Positions 54,075 through 62,264 of a stretch of DNA of 64,000 bases are shown one piece after another; positions within the stretch are counted from its first letter, which is position 1; each line of letters begins with the position of its first letter. The notes beneath the pieces are model-generated. The model was not told where the DNA came from. It ran no database searches and was given only the letters and a program-made list of their open reading frames with translations. The position numbers and the translations under genes were made by a program. Source of the stretch: Myxococcus hansupus. Lineage in GTDB: Bacteria; Myxococcota; Myxococcia; Myxococcales; Myxococcaceae. The stretch spans positions 4,608,501 through 4,672,500 of the forward strand of contig NZ_CP012109.1 of the NCBI RefSeq assembly GCF_000280925.3. The letters are read 5' to 3'.

Positions 54075-54428
54075 TCATCCCTTCTTCTTTCGAGCATGGC
54101 GCTGCGCGGTTTCCGTGTCCTCTGCCTTGAGTTCCTCGATGACCGAGTCGAGCTGTCCCAGACGCTCGTCCCAGACATCGAGGTAGCGCTCCAGCCATGC
54201 GCTCAGCTCGCGCAACGGCTCGGGCCGCAGTCCGTAGAGGCGCTGTTGGGCACGCGCCTCCACATCCACCAGCCCGGCTTCCTTCAGAACGCGCAGGTGC
54301 TTCGACACCTGCGGCTGGTTCAGGTGCAGCGCTTCTCCAATGGCCCCCACCGAGCGGGCCCCTCCCAGCAGGTACTCCACGATGCGAAGGCGGTTCGGGT
54401 CGGCGAGCGCCGTGAAGGTCTCAATCAC
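54075..54428 (-). CDS. ArsR-family transcriptional regulator
   Basis: This 117-residue winged-helix protein reads FTALADPNRLRIVEYLLGG then LNQPQVSKHLRVLKEAGLVD. It lacks the ELCVCDL metal site, fitting the non-metal group paired with SRPBCC genes. The palindrome and direct repeats just upstream (54437-54472) are likely its own operator. Confidence 0.92.
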   Translation of the reverse strand: MIETFTALADPNRLRIVEYLLGGARSVGAIGEALHLNQPQVSKHLRVLKEAGLVDVEARAQQRLYGLRPEPLRELSAWLERYLDVWDERLGQLDSVIEELKAEDTETAQRHARKKKG

Positions 54429-54436
54429 GAGGGCAT

Positions 54437-54472
54437 ATATTCCCGATGGGACATATTCCCGTCAAGGAATAT
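54437..54472. promoter_or_regulatory. Probable ArsR operator
   Basis: ATATTCC (54453-54459) and GGAATAT (54466-54472) form a perfect 7-bp inverted repeat with six bases between. A direct copy of ATATTCCCG stands at 54437-54445. It begins nine bases upstream of the arsR-type start, in A/T-rich sequence that stands out from the GC-rich flanks. Confidence 0.7.
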
Positions 54473-54720
54473 TGCAACGACCATGGGCATGAGGGCGGAG
54501 GTGCCTCATGAGGCAGGGAGCGAAAGGGCTCCCTTCCTGCGGGCATCCACTCAGTCGGCGACCAAGGTCATGCAGACACTTTGACGCGGCGCCCCACCCA
54601 ACCCTTGTCAAGCTTTCCGACATACCTCCCCAGGGTGACTGACAGATTTTCAGTCCCAGGGTTATTGGACATGGATATCCTCACACACACCCTACGGGGT
54701 TGCCTGACAAGGAGAGGCGG

Positions 54721-55815
54721 ATGTTCAACCCGGCAGACTTCAACGCTCGCGAGCTCATGGTTCGGGAGAGGGTCATAGAAGACCTCTACAGCTCGCTGTC
54801 CATTCCGATGGTCCTCGAAGCCAGTCAAGCGTCGATTCGCGAGCTCGTCCAGGCCGACTCCCATGCGCTGTGCCTCATGCGCACTGAGCCCTCGCTCGAC
54901 TTCCGATGGCATGTCCCCGGCCACCGCCTCCCAATACTCGAGGGGTACGCCGACATCATCAAACATGACTTCTTCCGGGACCCCATCATCGCCCGGCCCG
55001 GCGTGCCCATCTGCGATACGCAGCTTCTCTCTCGCAGGGAGTACGAACGAACCCTCATCTACCAACGAAGCCTGGAGCTGGCTCCACGCTTCGAACACAT
55101 CATGGCCGCGCTGGTCCCCATCCGCCCCGGCCTCGTCGGCGCCCTCGCGTTCTACCGCCACGAACGACAGCCCTTCGACGCCAAGAGCAACACCGCCCTC
55201 ACCAGCCTCATCCGGCACATGTCCCAATCCCTGGCCAACTGCCAAGTCTATCAAGACATGACGGCCGGAGCCCAACTGCTCCAAGAGCTCTATCAACGCA
55301 AGGACTCCGCATTGATTCTCTGGGAACCCCCGTCACGCGAGGTGTTCCGCTCCCCGCACGCCACCATCCTGCTGGAGCGCTGGTTCAGCCCTTCGGACCT
55401 CCACGCCTCCGGGCTCCCTCTCGTCTTCCACGAGAAGTTGGACGCCCTGGTTCGAATGGACGCGGACGCGCGGCTCGGGAAGACCCTCTGGGTCAACAAC
55501 CATCCGGATGGCTACCGCACGTGCCGGTTCATCGAGCTGCCCGCCGGTGACGGCCCCCGCCAGTGGGCCCTCCTGCTGAACGAGTTTCCCCACGCCATTC
55601 CGCTTCCCTTGCACATGCAGCAGGCGCTCACGTCCCGCGAACTCGACATCGCGAGGGGCGTGCTTCGCAACTGGTCCAACGGGCAGATCGCCGATGATCT
55701 CAAGATCTCGGGCGAGACGGTGAAGACCCACGTGCGCAACATCTTCGAAAAGCTGGGCGTCGACAGCCGCACCGACTTCCTCTACCAGGTCGCCCACCTC
55801 AACAGACCAGTGTGA
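54721..55815 (+). CDS. LuxR-family transcriptional regulator
   Basis: This protein has 364 residues from ATG 54721, with AAGGAGAGGCGG upstream; TTG 54700 is a poorer choice. The N-terminal 290 residues form an unassigned GAF-like sensor. The C-terminal GerE/LuxR helix-turn-helix reads LTSRELDIARGVLRNWSNGQ then ADDLKISGETVKTHVRNIFEKLG. No receiver Asp pattern is present. It converges with the haem-oxygenase-like gene. Confidence 0.88.
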   Translation: MFNPADFNARELMVRERVIEDLYSSLSIPMVLEASQASIRELVQADSHALCLMRTEPSLDFRWHVPGHRLPILEGYADIIKHDFFRDPIIARPGVPICDTQLLSRREYERTLIYQRSLELAPRFEHIMAALVPIRPGLVGALAFYRHERQPFDAKSNTALTSLIRHMSQSLANCQVYQDMTAGAQLLQELYQRKDSALILWEPPSREVFRSPHATILLERWFSPSDLHASGLPLVFHEKLDALVRMDADARLGKTLWVNNHPDGYRTCRFIELPAGDGPRQWALLLNEFPHAIPLPLHMQQALTSRELDIARGVLRNWSNGQIADDLKISGETVKTHVRNIFEKLGVDSRTDFLYQVAHLNRPV

Positions 55816-55819
55816 AGCG

Positions 55820-55906
55820 GCATGCGGCCCCTCGCAAGGAAGGGAAGTACAGCGAGGGACCGCATGCGAAGACACCTCCCGAGAGCCATGGCTCGGACGG
55901 GAGGTG
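55820..55906. terminator. Two hairpins between convergent genes
   Basis: The first stem pairs 55820-55835 with 55852-55867 (15 pairs, one mismatch). The second pairs CACCTCCCG (55873-55881) with CGGGAGGTG (55898-55906) and encloses the palindrome GAGCCATGGCTC. They lie between the LuxR stop and the stop of the minus-strand gene and probably end both transcripts, though no T tract is present. Confidence 0.55.
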
Positions 55907-55931
55907 CCGCCCTGCTTGAGTGCAAGCGTCT

Positions 55932-56807
55932 CTACCTCACGACAGGGCTGCCGGAGGCGCCGTCCTCACGGAAGATGCACGGGTAGACGCTCCGGGCGAC
56001 GCGGGCGGAGAAGAGGATGGCCTCCTGGTCCTCCTGCTCCGTCAGCCCAGCGAAGATCCGAGCCATCTCCGCCACGTGGTCTCCGTCCAGGGCCCCGTGG
56101 CTGCGCAGGAACGTCACGGACTTGTGGATGTTGGGAATGGCGGCCGCCGCCCTCAGGCGCTCGGCCCACACGCCCGCCCGCGTCTGCGACAAGTACTCCA
56201 GCACGTACGCGGTCCCCAACGCCGCGGTCGGCACGCCCGCGCGGGACGTGAAGAAGTTCCACCCCGTATAGGCATCCACCGCCGGGCACCGCGCCGCCGC
56301 TTCCACGAACGCCTCCGAGCACCCCAGGTTCTTCAGGTCCGACAGCAACCACCGTTCGTGCCCCCGCTCCTCCTCCCCCTTCTGGATCAGCAACTCCGCC
56401 AGCTCCGGATGCCGGCCCAGCCGCCTCAGCCGCACACCCGCCTCGCCGAGGATCGGCGTGCTCCAGCGAGCGTAGTGGAAGGTCTGGACGAGGTAGTGGA
56501 TGTAGCCCGCCTTGTCGAGGGTGCCCTCCAAGAGGCGGCGGGCGTCGTCCCGCGCATCCACCGCCGCCACCAGCCCGCGGGCCTCCTCGTCCAGCGTCGC
56601 CAGCCAATTCGTCCCCACGTGATTCTCAGTCTGTGCGTGCACGTACGTCTCCTGTCCGGTGCCCGTGAGGCTCCCGGTCACTGCGTGTTGAAGGTGTAAG
56701 GAAGGAACCGCCCTGGCCAAGGCGGCGAGACTCAGGCCGTTCTCCAGCGCGTGGAAACGCGCCACGGAGTCCGTCGGAACTTCATCAAGCGAAGTGATGA
56801 AGCGCAC
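55932..56807 (-). CDS. Haem-oxygenase-like iron-containing redox enzyme with chimeric N-terminus
   Basis: This 291-residue protein starts at GTG 56807. The helical fold and the residues HYLVQTFHYARWS (about 104-116), EEERGHERW (145-153, giving E and H150) and SHGALDGDHV (H237, H244) fit the haem-oxygenase-like diiron oxidase (HDO/PF14518) family, which oxidises amino acids or lipids. Residues 7-29 match the last 23 residues of the GNAT protein at 61355 (17 of 23 identical). The upstream leader is also nearly identical to that gene's, but its ribosome site points to an out-of-frame 10-codon ORF. An internal TTG near residue 30 is an alternative start. Confidence 0.78.
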   Translation of the reverse strand: MRFITSLDEVPTDSVARFHALENGLSLAALARAVPSLHLQHAVTGSLTGTGQETYVHAQTENHVGTNWLATLDEEARGLVAAVDARDDARRLLEGTLDKAGYIHYLVQTFHYARWSTPILGEAGVRLRRLGRHPELAELLIQKGEEERGHERWLLSDLKNLGCSEAFVEAAARCPAVDAYTGWNFFTSRAGVPTAALGTAYVLEYLSQTRAGVWAERLRAAAAIPNIHKSVTFLRSHGALDGDHVAEMARIFAGLTEQEDQEAILFSARVARSVYPCIFREDGASGSPVVR

Positions 56808-57260
56808 TGCACATCATCGGTACCCTCCTGGTAGCGAAGCGGCCCCATGTCTCGCCGCCCTCAAACATTCTTTCGTCGCAGGAGACTCAAGTTCGAATGC
56901 GGCATCGATGAAGCCAGGCGTCCTGTCATGGGGCGAAGGTCCATGCTGCCCGCGTCCACAGAGACCCTCCCCGCGCGACCCCGTCCTGGCACGTTCCGTC
57001 CAGGCGCAAGCTCCGTCACGAAACCGAGGGCACACAAGCCCCCCTACGTCCGAGCGAAGCCGAGTCAACCCATCCACCCCTGGGGTATCGTCCGCGTGAG
57101 CAATTGCCCCAACCCAATGGCTGACTCCGAAAGCCCCACAAAATCATACGCGCACAACGGCCGCACCGGGCCTGTCGGCGCGAAGTGTTGTATCAAAAAG
57201 CCATTCACACTATACAGCCATGGCTTTCCCATCTGAAGCCAACCTCACTTGGAGTCCCTC
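56808..57260. other. Intergenic region with leader repeat, copy A
   Basis: This is a 453-base divergent region between the diiron-type gene and the small dockerin-like gene. It holds the 84-bp repeat at 56825-56908. The remainder shows no gene that can be supported. Confidence 0.5.
56825..56908 (-). repeat. 84-bp leader repeat, copy A (upstream of the diiron-type gene)
   Basis: 78 of 84 bases match 62181-62264. On the minus strand it ends with the ribosome site ACCAGGAGG directly before the coding start region. The partner lies in the same position and orientation before the GNAT gene. Confidence 0.9.
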
Positions 57261-57587
57261 ATGAGAACAAAGCTGGCTGCCACCGTGTTCGGTCTTGCTT
57301 CGCTGTTCGCCACGCCCGCGGCCCTGGCGGCCGGGGATCTGTCCCCGGTTCAGGACTGGAATTGCGACGGGGCGATCAATTCCTACGACCTGTTTCTCTA
57401 TGAAACCAATATCTGGCGCCGAGGAATGCCGTCGTGGCCCCTTGGCGGCAACGGACAGCCCATCTTCGATCGAAATGGCGGATGCAATGCCTGTCACGAA
57501 AGCATGGCACCGGGTCCACAGGAGGACCTCGAGGACAACGAGCTGTTGGTGCCGTTTGGTGTGGTGACGGTTCCAAAGTGTGTCTGA
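57261..57587 (+). CDS. Small secreted protein with dockerin-like loop and CxxCH haem motif
   Basis: This 108-residue protein has GGAG six bases before ATG 57261 and a signal peptide ending near LAAG. The mature part begins with DWNCDGAINSYDLFLYE, which fits the dockerin-type I calcium loop DxNxDGxINxxD. CNACHESM follows, a canonical CxxCH haem c site with a nearby Met. The combination in so short a protein is unusual. It could be a small haem-bearing surface protein; no scaffoldin or cohesin is in the window. Confidence 0.7.
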   Translation: MRTKLAATVFGLASLFATPAALAAGDLSPVQDWNCDGAINSYDLFLYETNIWRRGMPSWPLGGNGQPIFDRNGGCNACHESMAPGPQEDLEDNELLVPFGVVTVPKCV

Positions 57588-57742
57588 GCTCCAGGGGGCA
57601 GGCCGCATGCCACGCAAAGAAAAATCGCGTCATGCCGCAATGACTTGAGGACCTACGTCTCGCGTCATTGTCCACGACAGAGACAGACAGCAAGATGCCT
57701 CCGCCGCTCTGTCTCGTCGTGCCCTCCCCAAGGAAAGTCCGA

Positions 57743-60700
57743 ATGACCGCCTCGAAGCCACGACCCAGTTGGGTCTCGCGGCAGCCACGCGCCCATGCGC
57801 TGGCGCTGCTCGTGACCGTCCTGCTCGCGCTGCCCACGGCCGTGCGCGCCCAGCCGACGTTCACGCTGTTCGCCCCCACCTCCACCCCAGCCGTCCCCTC
57901 TGTCACCAACGACTCCGCCCCGGTGGAGCTGGGGGTGAAGTTCCAGTCCGACATCGAAGGAGACATCCTCGGCATCCGCTTCTACAAGGGCACGGCCAAC
58001 ACCGGCACCCACGTGGGAAGTCTCTGGAGCGCCGCTGGCGTGCGCCTCGCCTTCGCCACCTTCACCGGCGAGACGGCCTCCGGCTGGCAGGAGGTGATGT
58101 TCTCCGCGCCCGTGCGCATCAGCGCCAACACCACGTACGTCGCCTCGTACCACGCCCCCGTCGGCGCCTATGGCTTCACCAGCGCGGGACTGGCCTCGGC
58201 CGTGGACTCCCCGCCCCTCCACGCGCTGTCGGGCGCCACCAGCGGCGGCAACGGCGTCTTCACCTACGGCGCGGCGGGCTCCTTCCCCAACAGCAGCTTC
58301 GGCGACTCCAACTACTGGGTGGATGTCGTCTTCCGCCCGGCCGAGCCCGTCACCCTGTGGCCCGCCACCGCCACGCCCGCCGTCGCCTCCGTCACCAATG
58401 ACTCCGCCCCCGTGGAGCTGGGCGTGAAGTTCAAGACGAGCGTGAGCGGCAACGTGCTGGGCGTGCGCTTCTACAAGGGCGCGGCCAACACCGGCACCCA
58501 CGTGGGCAGCCTGTGGAGCGCCAACGGGCAGCGCCTGGCCTTCGCCACCTTCACCTCCGAGACCGCCACGGGCTGGCAGGAGGTGACGTTCGCCTCTCCC
58601 GTCGCCATCGCCGCCAACACCACGTACGTCGCCTCGTACCACGCCCCCGTCGGCGCGTACGCCTTCGACGACAGTGGCCTCGCCAGTGGACAGGACACCC
58701 CGCCCCTCTTCGCGCTGCCCGGCAGCACCAGCGGAGGCAACGGCGTCTTCACTTACGGCGCCGCGGGCTCCTTCCCCGTCAACAGCTTTGGCAACGCCAA
58801 CTACTGGGTAGACGTCGTCTTCCAGGCCACCGGCGCAGTGCCACCGGTGCAGCCCCCGGGCAACACCTTCCGCATCTTCGCCCCCACCGCCACGCCCGGC
58901 ACCCCCACCACCCCGGACACCGCTGCCATCGAGCTGGGCGTGAAGTTCCGCGCGGACGTGGACGGACAAGTGACGGGCGTGCGCTTCTACAAGGGCAGCG
59001 GCAACAACGGCACCCACGTGGGCAATCTGTGGAGCGCCACGGGCCAGCCGCTCGCCACCGCCACCTTCACCAACGAGACGGCCGTCGGCTGGCAGGAGGT
59101 GACATTCGCCTCCCCCGTCGCCATCACCGCCGGAACCACCTACGTGGCGTCATACTTCGCGCCCCTGGGCGGCTACTCGTTCGACAGCACCGGCCTGGCC
59201 ACCGGTGTGGCCGCCCCGCCACTGCACGCCCTGCCCGGCGCCACCACTGCGGGCGGCAACGGCGTCTTCACCTATGCCTCCACGTCCACGTTCCCCAACG
59301 GCAGCCACCAGAACGCCAACTACTGGGTGGACGTCGTCTTCGAGACCTACGGACCGCCGCCCCGTCCGGGCGTCCACGGCGCGGGCCCCGTGCTGGTGGC
59401 CACCGCGCCCGGAAACCCCTTCACCGACTACCTGCGCGAAATCCTGGAGGCCGAGGGCATCGCCGCCTTCGCTACCACCGATGCCGGGAACCTGGGCGGC
59501 TCCGTCTCCCTCAATGACTACAAGGTGCTGGTGCTCGGAGAGCAGACGCTGAGCACGGCCCAGGTGACGCTCATCACGAACTGGGTCACCGCCGGCGGCA
59601 GCCTCATCGCCCTGCGACCCGCGGCGAACCTCCAGTCGCTGCTCGGACTCAATGCCGCTCAGGGCACGCAGGCCAATGGCTACATCCGGGTGAACGACAC
59701 CCAGGCCCCGGGCACGGGCATCACCGCGGAGACGATGCAGTACCACGGGCTCGCGGACAGGCGCACCGTCGCCACCGGCACGCGCACCGTCGCCACGCTC
59801 TACTCGGATGCCACCACCGCGACGACGTTCACCGCCGTCAGCCAGCGCACCGTGGGCAGCGGCACCGCCACCGCCTTCATGTATGACCTGGCGAAGTCCG
59901 TCATCTATACGCGGCAGGGCAACCCGGCATGGCAGGGACAGAACCGGGACGGCTCCTCCATTGGCCCGGGCGCGCGCGCCAGCGACATGTTCTACGGCAA
60001 CGCGTCCTTCGACCCGCAGCCGGACTGGGTGAACCTGGCCAAGGTCCAGATTCCCCAAGCGGACGAGCAGCAACGCCTGCTCGCCAACGTGCTGCACCAG
60101 ACGAGCACCACGCCGCTGCCGCGCCTCTGGTACTTCCCCAACGCCAACAAGGCCGTCGTGGTGATGACGGGCGACGGACATCCGGGTGGCGCGTCCGCCC
60201 AACGCTGGAACCAGTACCTCGCGGACAGCCCCGCCGGTTGCAGCGTGGACGACTGGGAGTGCATCCGAGGCACCATCTACGACTACGTGGGTGGACTGAG
60301 CGCCACCCAGGCCAACACCTACGTGGCCCAGGGGTTCGAGTACGCCCTGCACATCAACACCGGCTGCGCGGACTACACGGCCAACACGCTGGACCCGAAC
60401 TTCTTCACGCCGCAGCTCGCCAGCTTCGCGTCCGCCTTCCCCGCCGTCCCCGCGCCCGTCACCCACCGCATGCACTGCATCGCGTTCAGCGACTGGTCCA
60501 CCCAGCCCAAGGTGTCACGGCGACACGGCATCCGCCTGGACACCAACTACTACTACTGGCCTGACTACTGGGTGCAGGACCGCCCGGGCATGTTCACCGG
60601 CTCTGGTCTGGCCATGCGCTTCGCGGACCTGGACGGAACTCCGCTGGATGTCTACCAGCTCGCCACGCAGATGACGGACGAGTCTGGCCAGTCCTATCCG

Positions 60701-61129
60701 CTGCACATCGACACGCTGCTGAGCAACGCGCTGGGCCCCAAGGGCTACTACGGTGCCTTCAACGCCAACATGCACGTCGACTCGCAGCCGTCGGCGGGCG
60801 CGTCCGGTTCCGCCGCCATCATCGCGTCCGCCAAGCGTGACGGGGTGCCCGTCATCACCGCGAAGCAGCTCCTGGAGTGGCTCGATGCCCGCGAGGCCAC
60901 CCAGGTGTCCACCGTGGCCTTCACAGGAACGGTGCTCACCTTCAACCTCACGAGCCCCGCGCGCAACCTGTCCCTCATGGTGCCCACCCGCACCACGACG
61001 GGCCGCACGCTGCTGTCCGTCACCCGCGCGGGCGCCGCCGTGACGACGGTGACGCGCACCATCAAGGGCGTGGACTTCGCCTTCATCGACGGTGCCCTGG
61101 GCGGCACATACACCGCCACGTACAACTGA
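57743..61129 (+). CDS. Secreted protein with three DUF4082 domains and a carbohydrate-active-like C-terminus
   Basis: This protein has 1128 residues from ATG 57743 (AAGGAAAG upstream), with a signal peptide cleaved near VRAQ. Three tandem DUF4082 domains (about 40-200, 203-365 and 375-535) share the units VELGVKF, GxRFYKG, GTHVGxLWS, ATFTxET and YWVDVVF. A Rossmann/amidotransferase-like domain (about 550-690) follows, then a region with VVVMTGDGHPGG and HINTGCADY reminiscent of polysaccharide deacetylases, and a C-terminal beta domain. DUF4082 occurs in bacterial surface or carbohydrate-active proteins. A strong terminator follows. Confidence 0.85.
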   Translation: MTASKPRPSWVSRQPRAHALALLVTVLLALPTAVRAQPTFTLFAPTSTPAVPSVTNDSAPVELGVKFQSDIEGDILGIRFYKGTANTGTHVGSLWSAAGVRLAFATFTGETASGWQEVMFSAPVRISANTTYVASYHAPVGAYGFTSAGLASAVDSPPLHALSGATSGGNGVFTYGAAGSFPNSSFGDSNYWVDVVFRPAEPVTLWPATATPAVASVTNDSAPVELGVKFKTSVSGNVLGVRFYKGAANTGTHVGSLWSANGQRLAFATFTSETATGWQEVTFASPVAIAANTTYVASYHAPVGAYAFDDSGLASGQDTPPLFALPGSTSGGNGVFTYGAAGSFPVNSFGNANYWVDVVFQATGAVPPVQPPGNTFRIFAPTATPGTPTTPDTAAIELGVKFRADVDGQVTGVRFYKGSGNNGTHVGNLWSATGQPLATATFTNETAVGWQEVTFASPVAITAGTTYVASYFAPLGGYSFDSTGLATGVAAPPLHALPGATTAGGNGVFTYASTSTFPNGSHQNANYWVDVVFETYGPPPRPGVHGAGPVLVATAPGNPFTDYLREILEAEGIAAFATTDAGNLGGSVSLNDYKVLVLGEQTLSTAQVTLITNWVTAGGSLIALRPAANLQSLLGLNAAQGTQANGYIRVNDTQAPGTGITAETMQYHGLADRRTVATGTRTVATLYSDATTATTFTAVSQRTVGSGTATAFMYDLAKSVIYTRQGNPAWQGQNRDGSSIGPGARASDMFYGNASFDPQPDWVNLAKVQIPQADEQQRLLANVLHQTSTTPLPRLWYFPNANKAVVVMTGDGHPGGASAQRWNQYLADSPAGCSVDDWECIRGTIYDYVGGLSATQANTYVAQGFEYALHINTGCADYTANTLDPNFFTPQLASFASAFPAVPAPVTHRMHCIAFSDWSTQPKVSRRHGIRLDTNYYYWPDYWVQDRPGMFTGSGLAMRFADLDGTPLDVYQLATQMTDESGQSYPLHIDTLLSNALGPKGYYGAFNANMHVDSQPSAGASGSAAIIASAKRDGVPVITAKQLLEWLDAREATQVSTVAFTGTVLTFNLTSPARNLSLMVPTRTTTGRTLLSVTRAGAAVTTVTRTIKGVDFAFIDGALGGTYTATYN
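57862..59343 (+). repeat. Three tandem approximately 490-bp coding repeats (DUF4082)
   Basis: Units at about 57862-58347, 58351-58832 and 58867-59343 are similar at the DNA level as well as in protein. Shared blocks include GAGCTGGGCGTGAAGTTC and TACTGGGTGGACGTCGTCTT with few changes. The second and third units keep identical stretches of 15-18 bases, suggesting recent duplication or gene conversion. Confidence 0.8.
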
Positions 61130-61161
61130 GTCGCTCGCGCCCTTCAAGGCGCGTCCACTTC

Positions 61162-61208
61162 CGGGGCCCGGCGCGGAGCATTCGCGCCAGGCCCCGTTTC
61201 ATTTCACC
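61162..61208 (+). terminator. Rho-independent terminator
   Basis: A 13-bp stem with one mismatch (61162-61175 with 61183-61196) closes a GAGCATT loop and is followed by TTTCATTTCACC. It lies 32 bases after the DUF4082 gene stop. Confidence 0.8.
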
Positions 61209-61354
61209 AGGAGGAAGCGCGAACCAAGCCCATGGTCCGCGAGCAGCAACGGGGTTGGATTCGAAGCCCTACGCCGGGCCGAGGCCTCCGTCACCACGCC
61301 AGCAGGAACGGCACCCGGTCCACCCGCGGAGGCTTCCGAATGACGGCGGTAGCG

Positions 61355-62173
61355 CTAGGCGGCGAGACTCAGCCCCTGCTCCAGCGTGCGGAACCTCGTC
61401 ACGGACTCCGCCGGAACTTCATCGAGTGCCATCACGAGCGGCAGCGTGAACCACTGGAAGTACGTGTCATAGAGAGGCTCTGCGATGAAGCGCGCCCCCA
61501 TCGTCCTGGCGAAGAGCGCGGGCGCGCGGGGCAGCCGCAGTGCGTCCAACAACCCCCGCGCCGCCTGCGCCCGCTCCTCCGGCGTGTAGTAGGGACTGCG
61601 GGACTGCACCGGGGCCTGCTGCGGGTCAGACACGGCGACACGCCAGTGCGGACTCACCCATCCCCGGCGGGCCGCCACCTGCCAGGAAAGGTGCGCGTCC
61701 ACGGGAGAGTCCGTCTCCAGGTTCGCGGACGCAATCCAGTGCGTCACCCCGCGCCGCCGGCTCTCCGCGAACATGCCCGCCTGCAGCCACGTCACGGCCT
61801 CCGAGCGCCGCCACTTCGGCAACACGCAGAAGCGCGAGGGCTCCGCGAACACCCGTCCTGGCTGGAGCAGACCCGAGAGGTCCACTCGCTGCTCCATCTC
61901 GAGCCCCACCTTCCCCCCCAGGTTCGCCGCCACCTCCGCGTTGGGCAACGCCACACGCATGGTCGCCACCGGCTCATCGCCGGCGTAGACGAGCACGTGC
62001 ACCGTGGTGTCGAGCGTGTCGACGCAGGTCACCTCCCGCCGAGTCAGCGCGGACTGCTCGGACAGCAACCCCAGCTCTCCGCCGAAGACCGCCCAGCGGA
62101 TGCGCGCCACGTCATCGAGCTCCCGCTGGGTGGATGCGACACGCCAGCTCCAGCGCAAGTGCCTGCACGTCAT
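61355..62173 (-). CDS. GNAT-fold N-acyltransferase (N-acyl amino acid synthase/autoinducer-synthase-like)
   Basis: This 272-residue protein starts at ATG 62173, with AGGAG seven bases upstream. The pattern IRWAVFGGELGLLSEQ, VATMRVALPN, RFCVLPKWRRSEAVTWL and AESRRRGVTHWIASAN is that of long acyl-homoserine-lactone-synthase-fold GNATs (FeeM and PEP-CTERM-associated types). These transfer acyl chains from acyl-ACP to small amines. The C-terminal 23 residues are homologous to residues 7-29 of the diiron-type protein at 55932. A helical C-terminal extension (about 190-272) is otherwise unassigned. Confidence 0.82.
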   Translation of the reverse strand: MTCRHLRWSWRVASTQRELDDVARIRWAVFGGELGLLSEQSALTRREVTCVDTLDTTVHVLVYAGDEPVATMRVALPNAEVAANLGGKVGLEMEQRVDLSGLLQPGRVFAEPSRFCVLPKWRRSEAVTWLQAGMFAESRRRGVTHWIASANLETDSPVDAHLSWQVAARRGWVSPHWRVAVSDPQQAPVQSRSPYYTPEERAQAARGLLDALRLPRAPALFARTMGARFIAEPLYDTYFQWFTLPLVMALDEVPAESVTRFRTLEQGLSLAA

Positions 62174-62180
62174 GAGTACT

Positions 62181-62264
62181 CTCCTGGTAGCGAAGCGGCC
62201 CCATGTCTCGCCGCCCTCACACGTTCTTTCGTCGCAGGAGGCTCGAGTTCGAATGAGGCCTCGA
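62181..62264 (-). repeat. 84-bp leader repeat, copy B (upstream of the GNAT gene)
   Basis: Partner of 56825-56908 with six differences. It includes the ribosome site of the GNAT gene and ends eight bases before its ATG. Confidence 0.9.

Noticed and set aside
57665..59017. Minus-strand Gly/Val/Ala-rich ORF opposite the DUF4082 repeats
   Set aside because: Mirrors the repeated plus-strand sequence; repetitive shadow.
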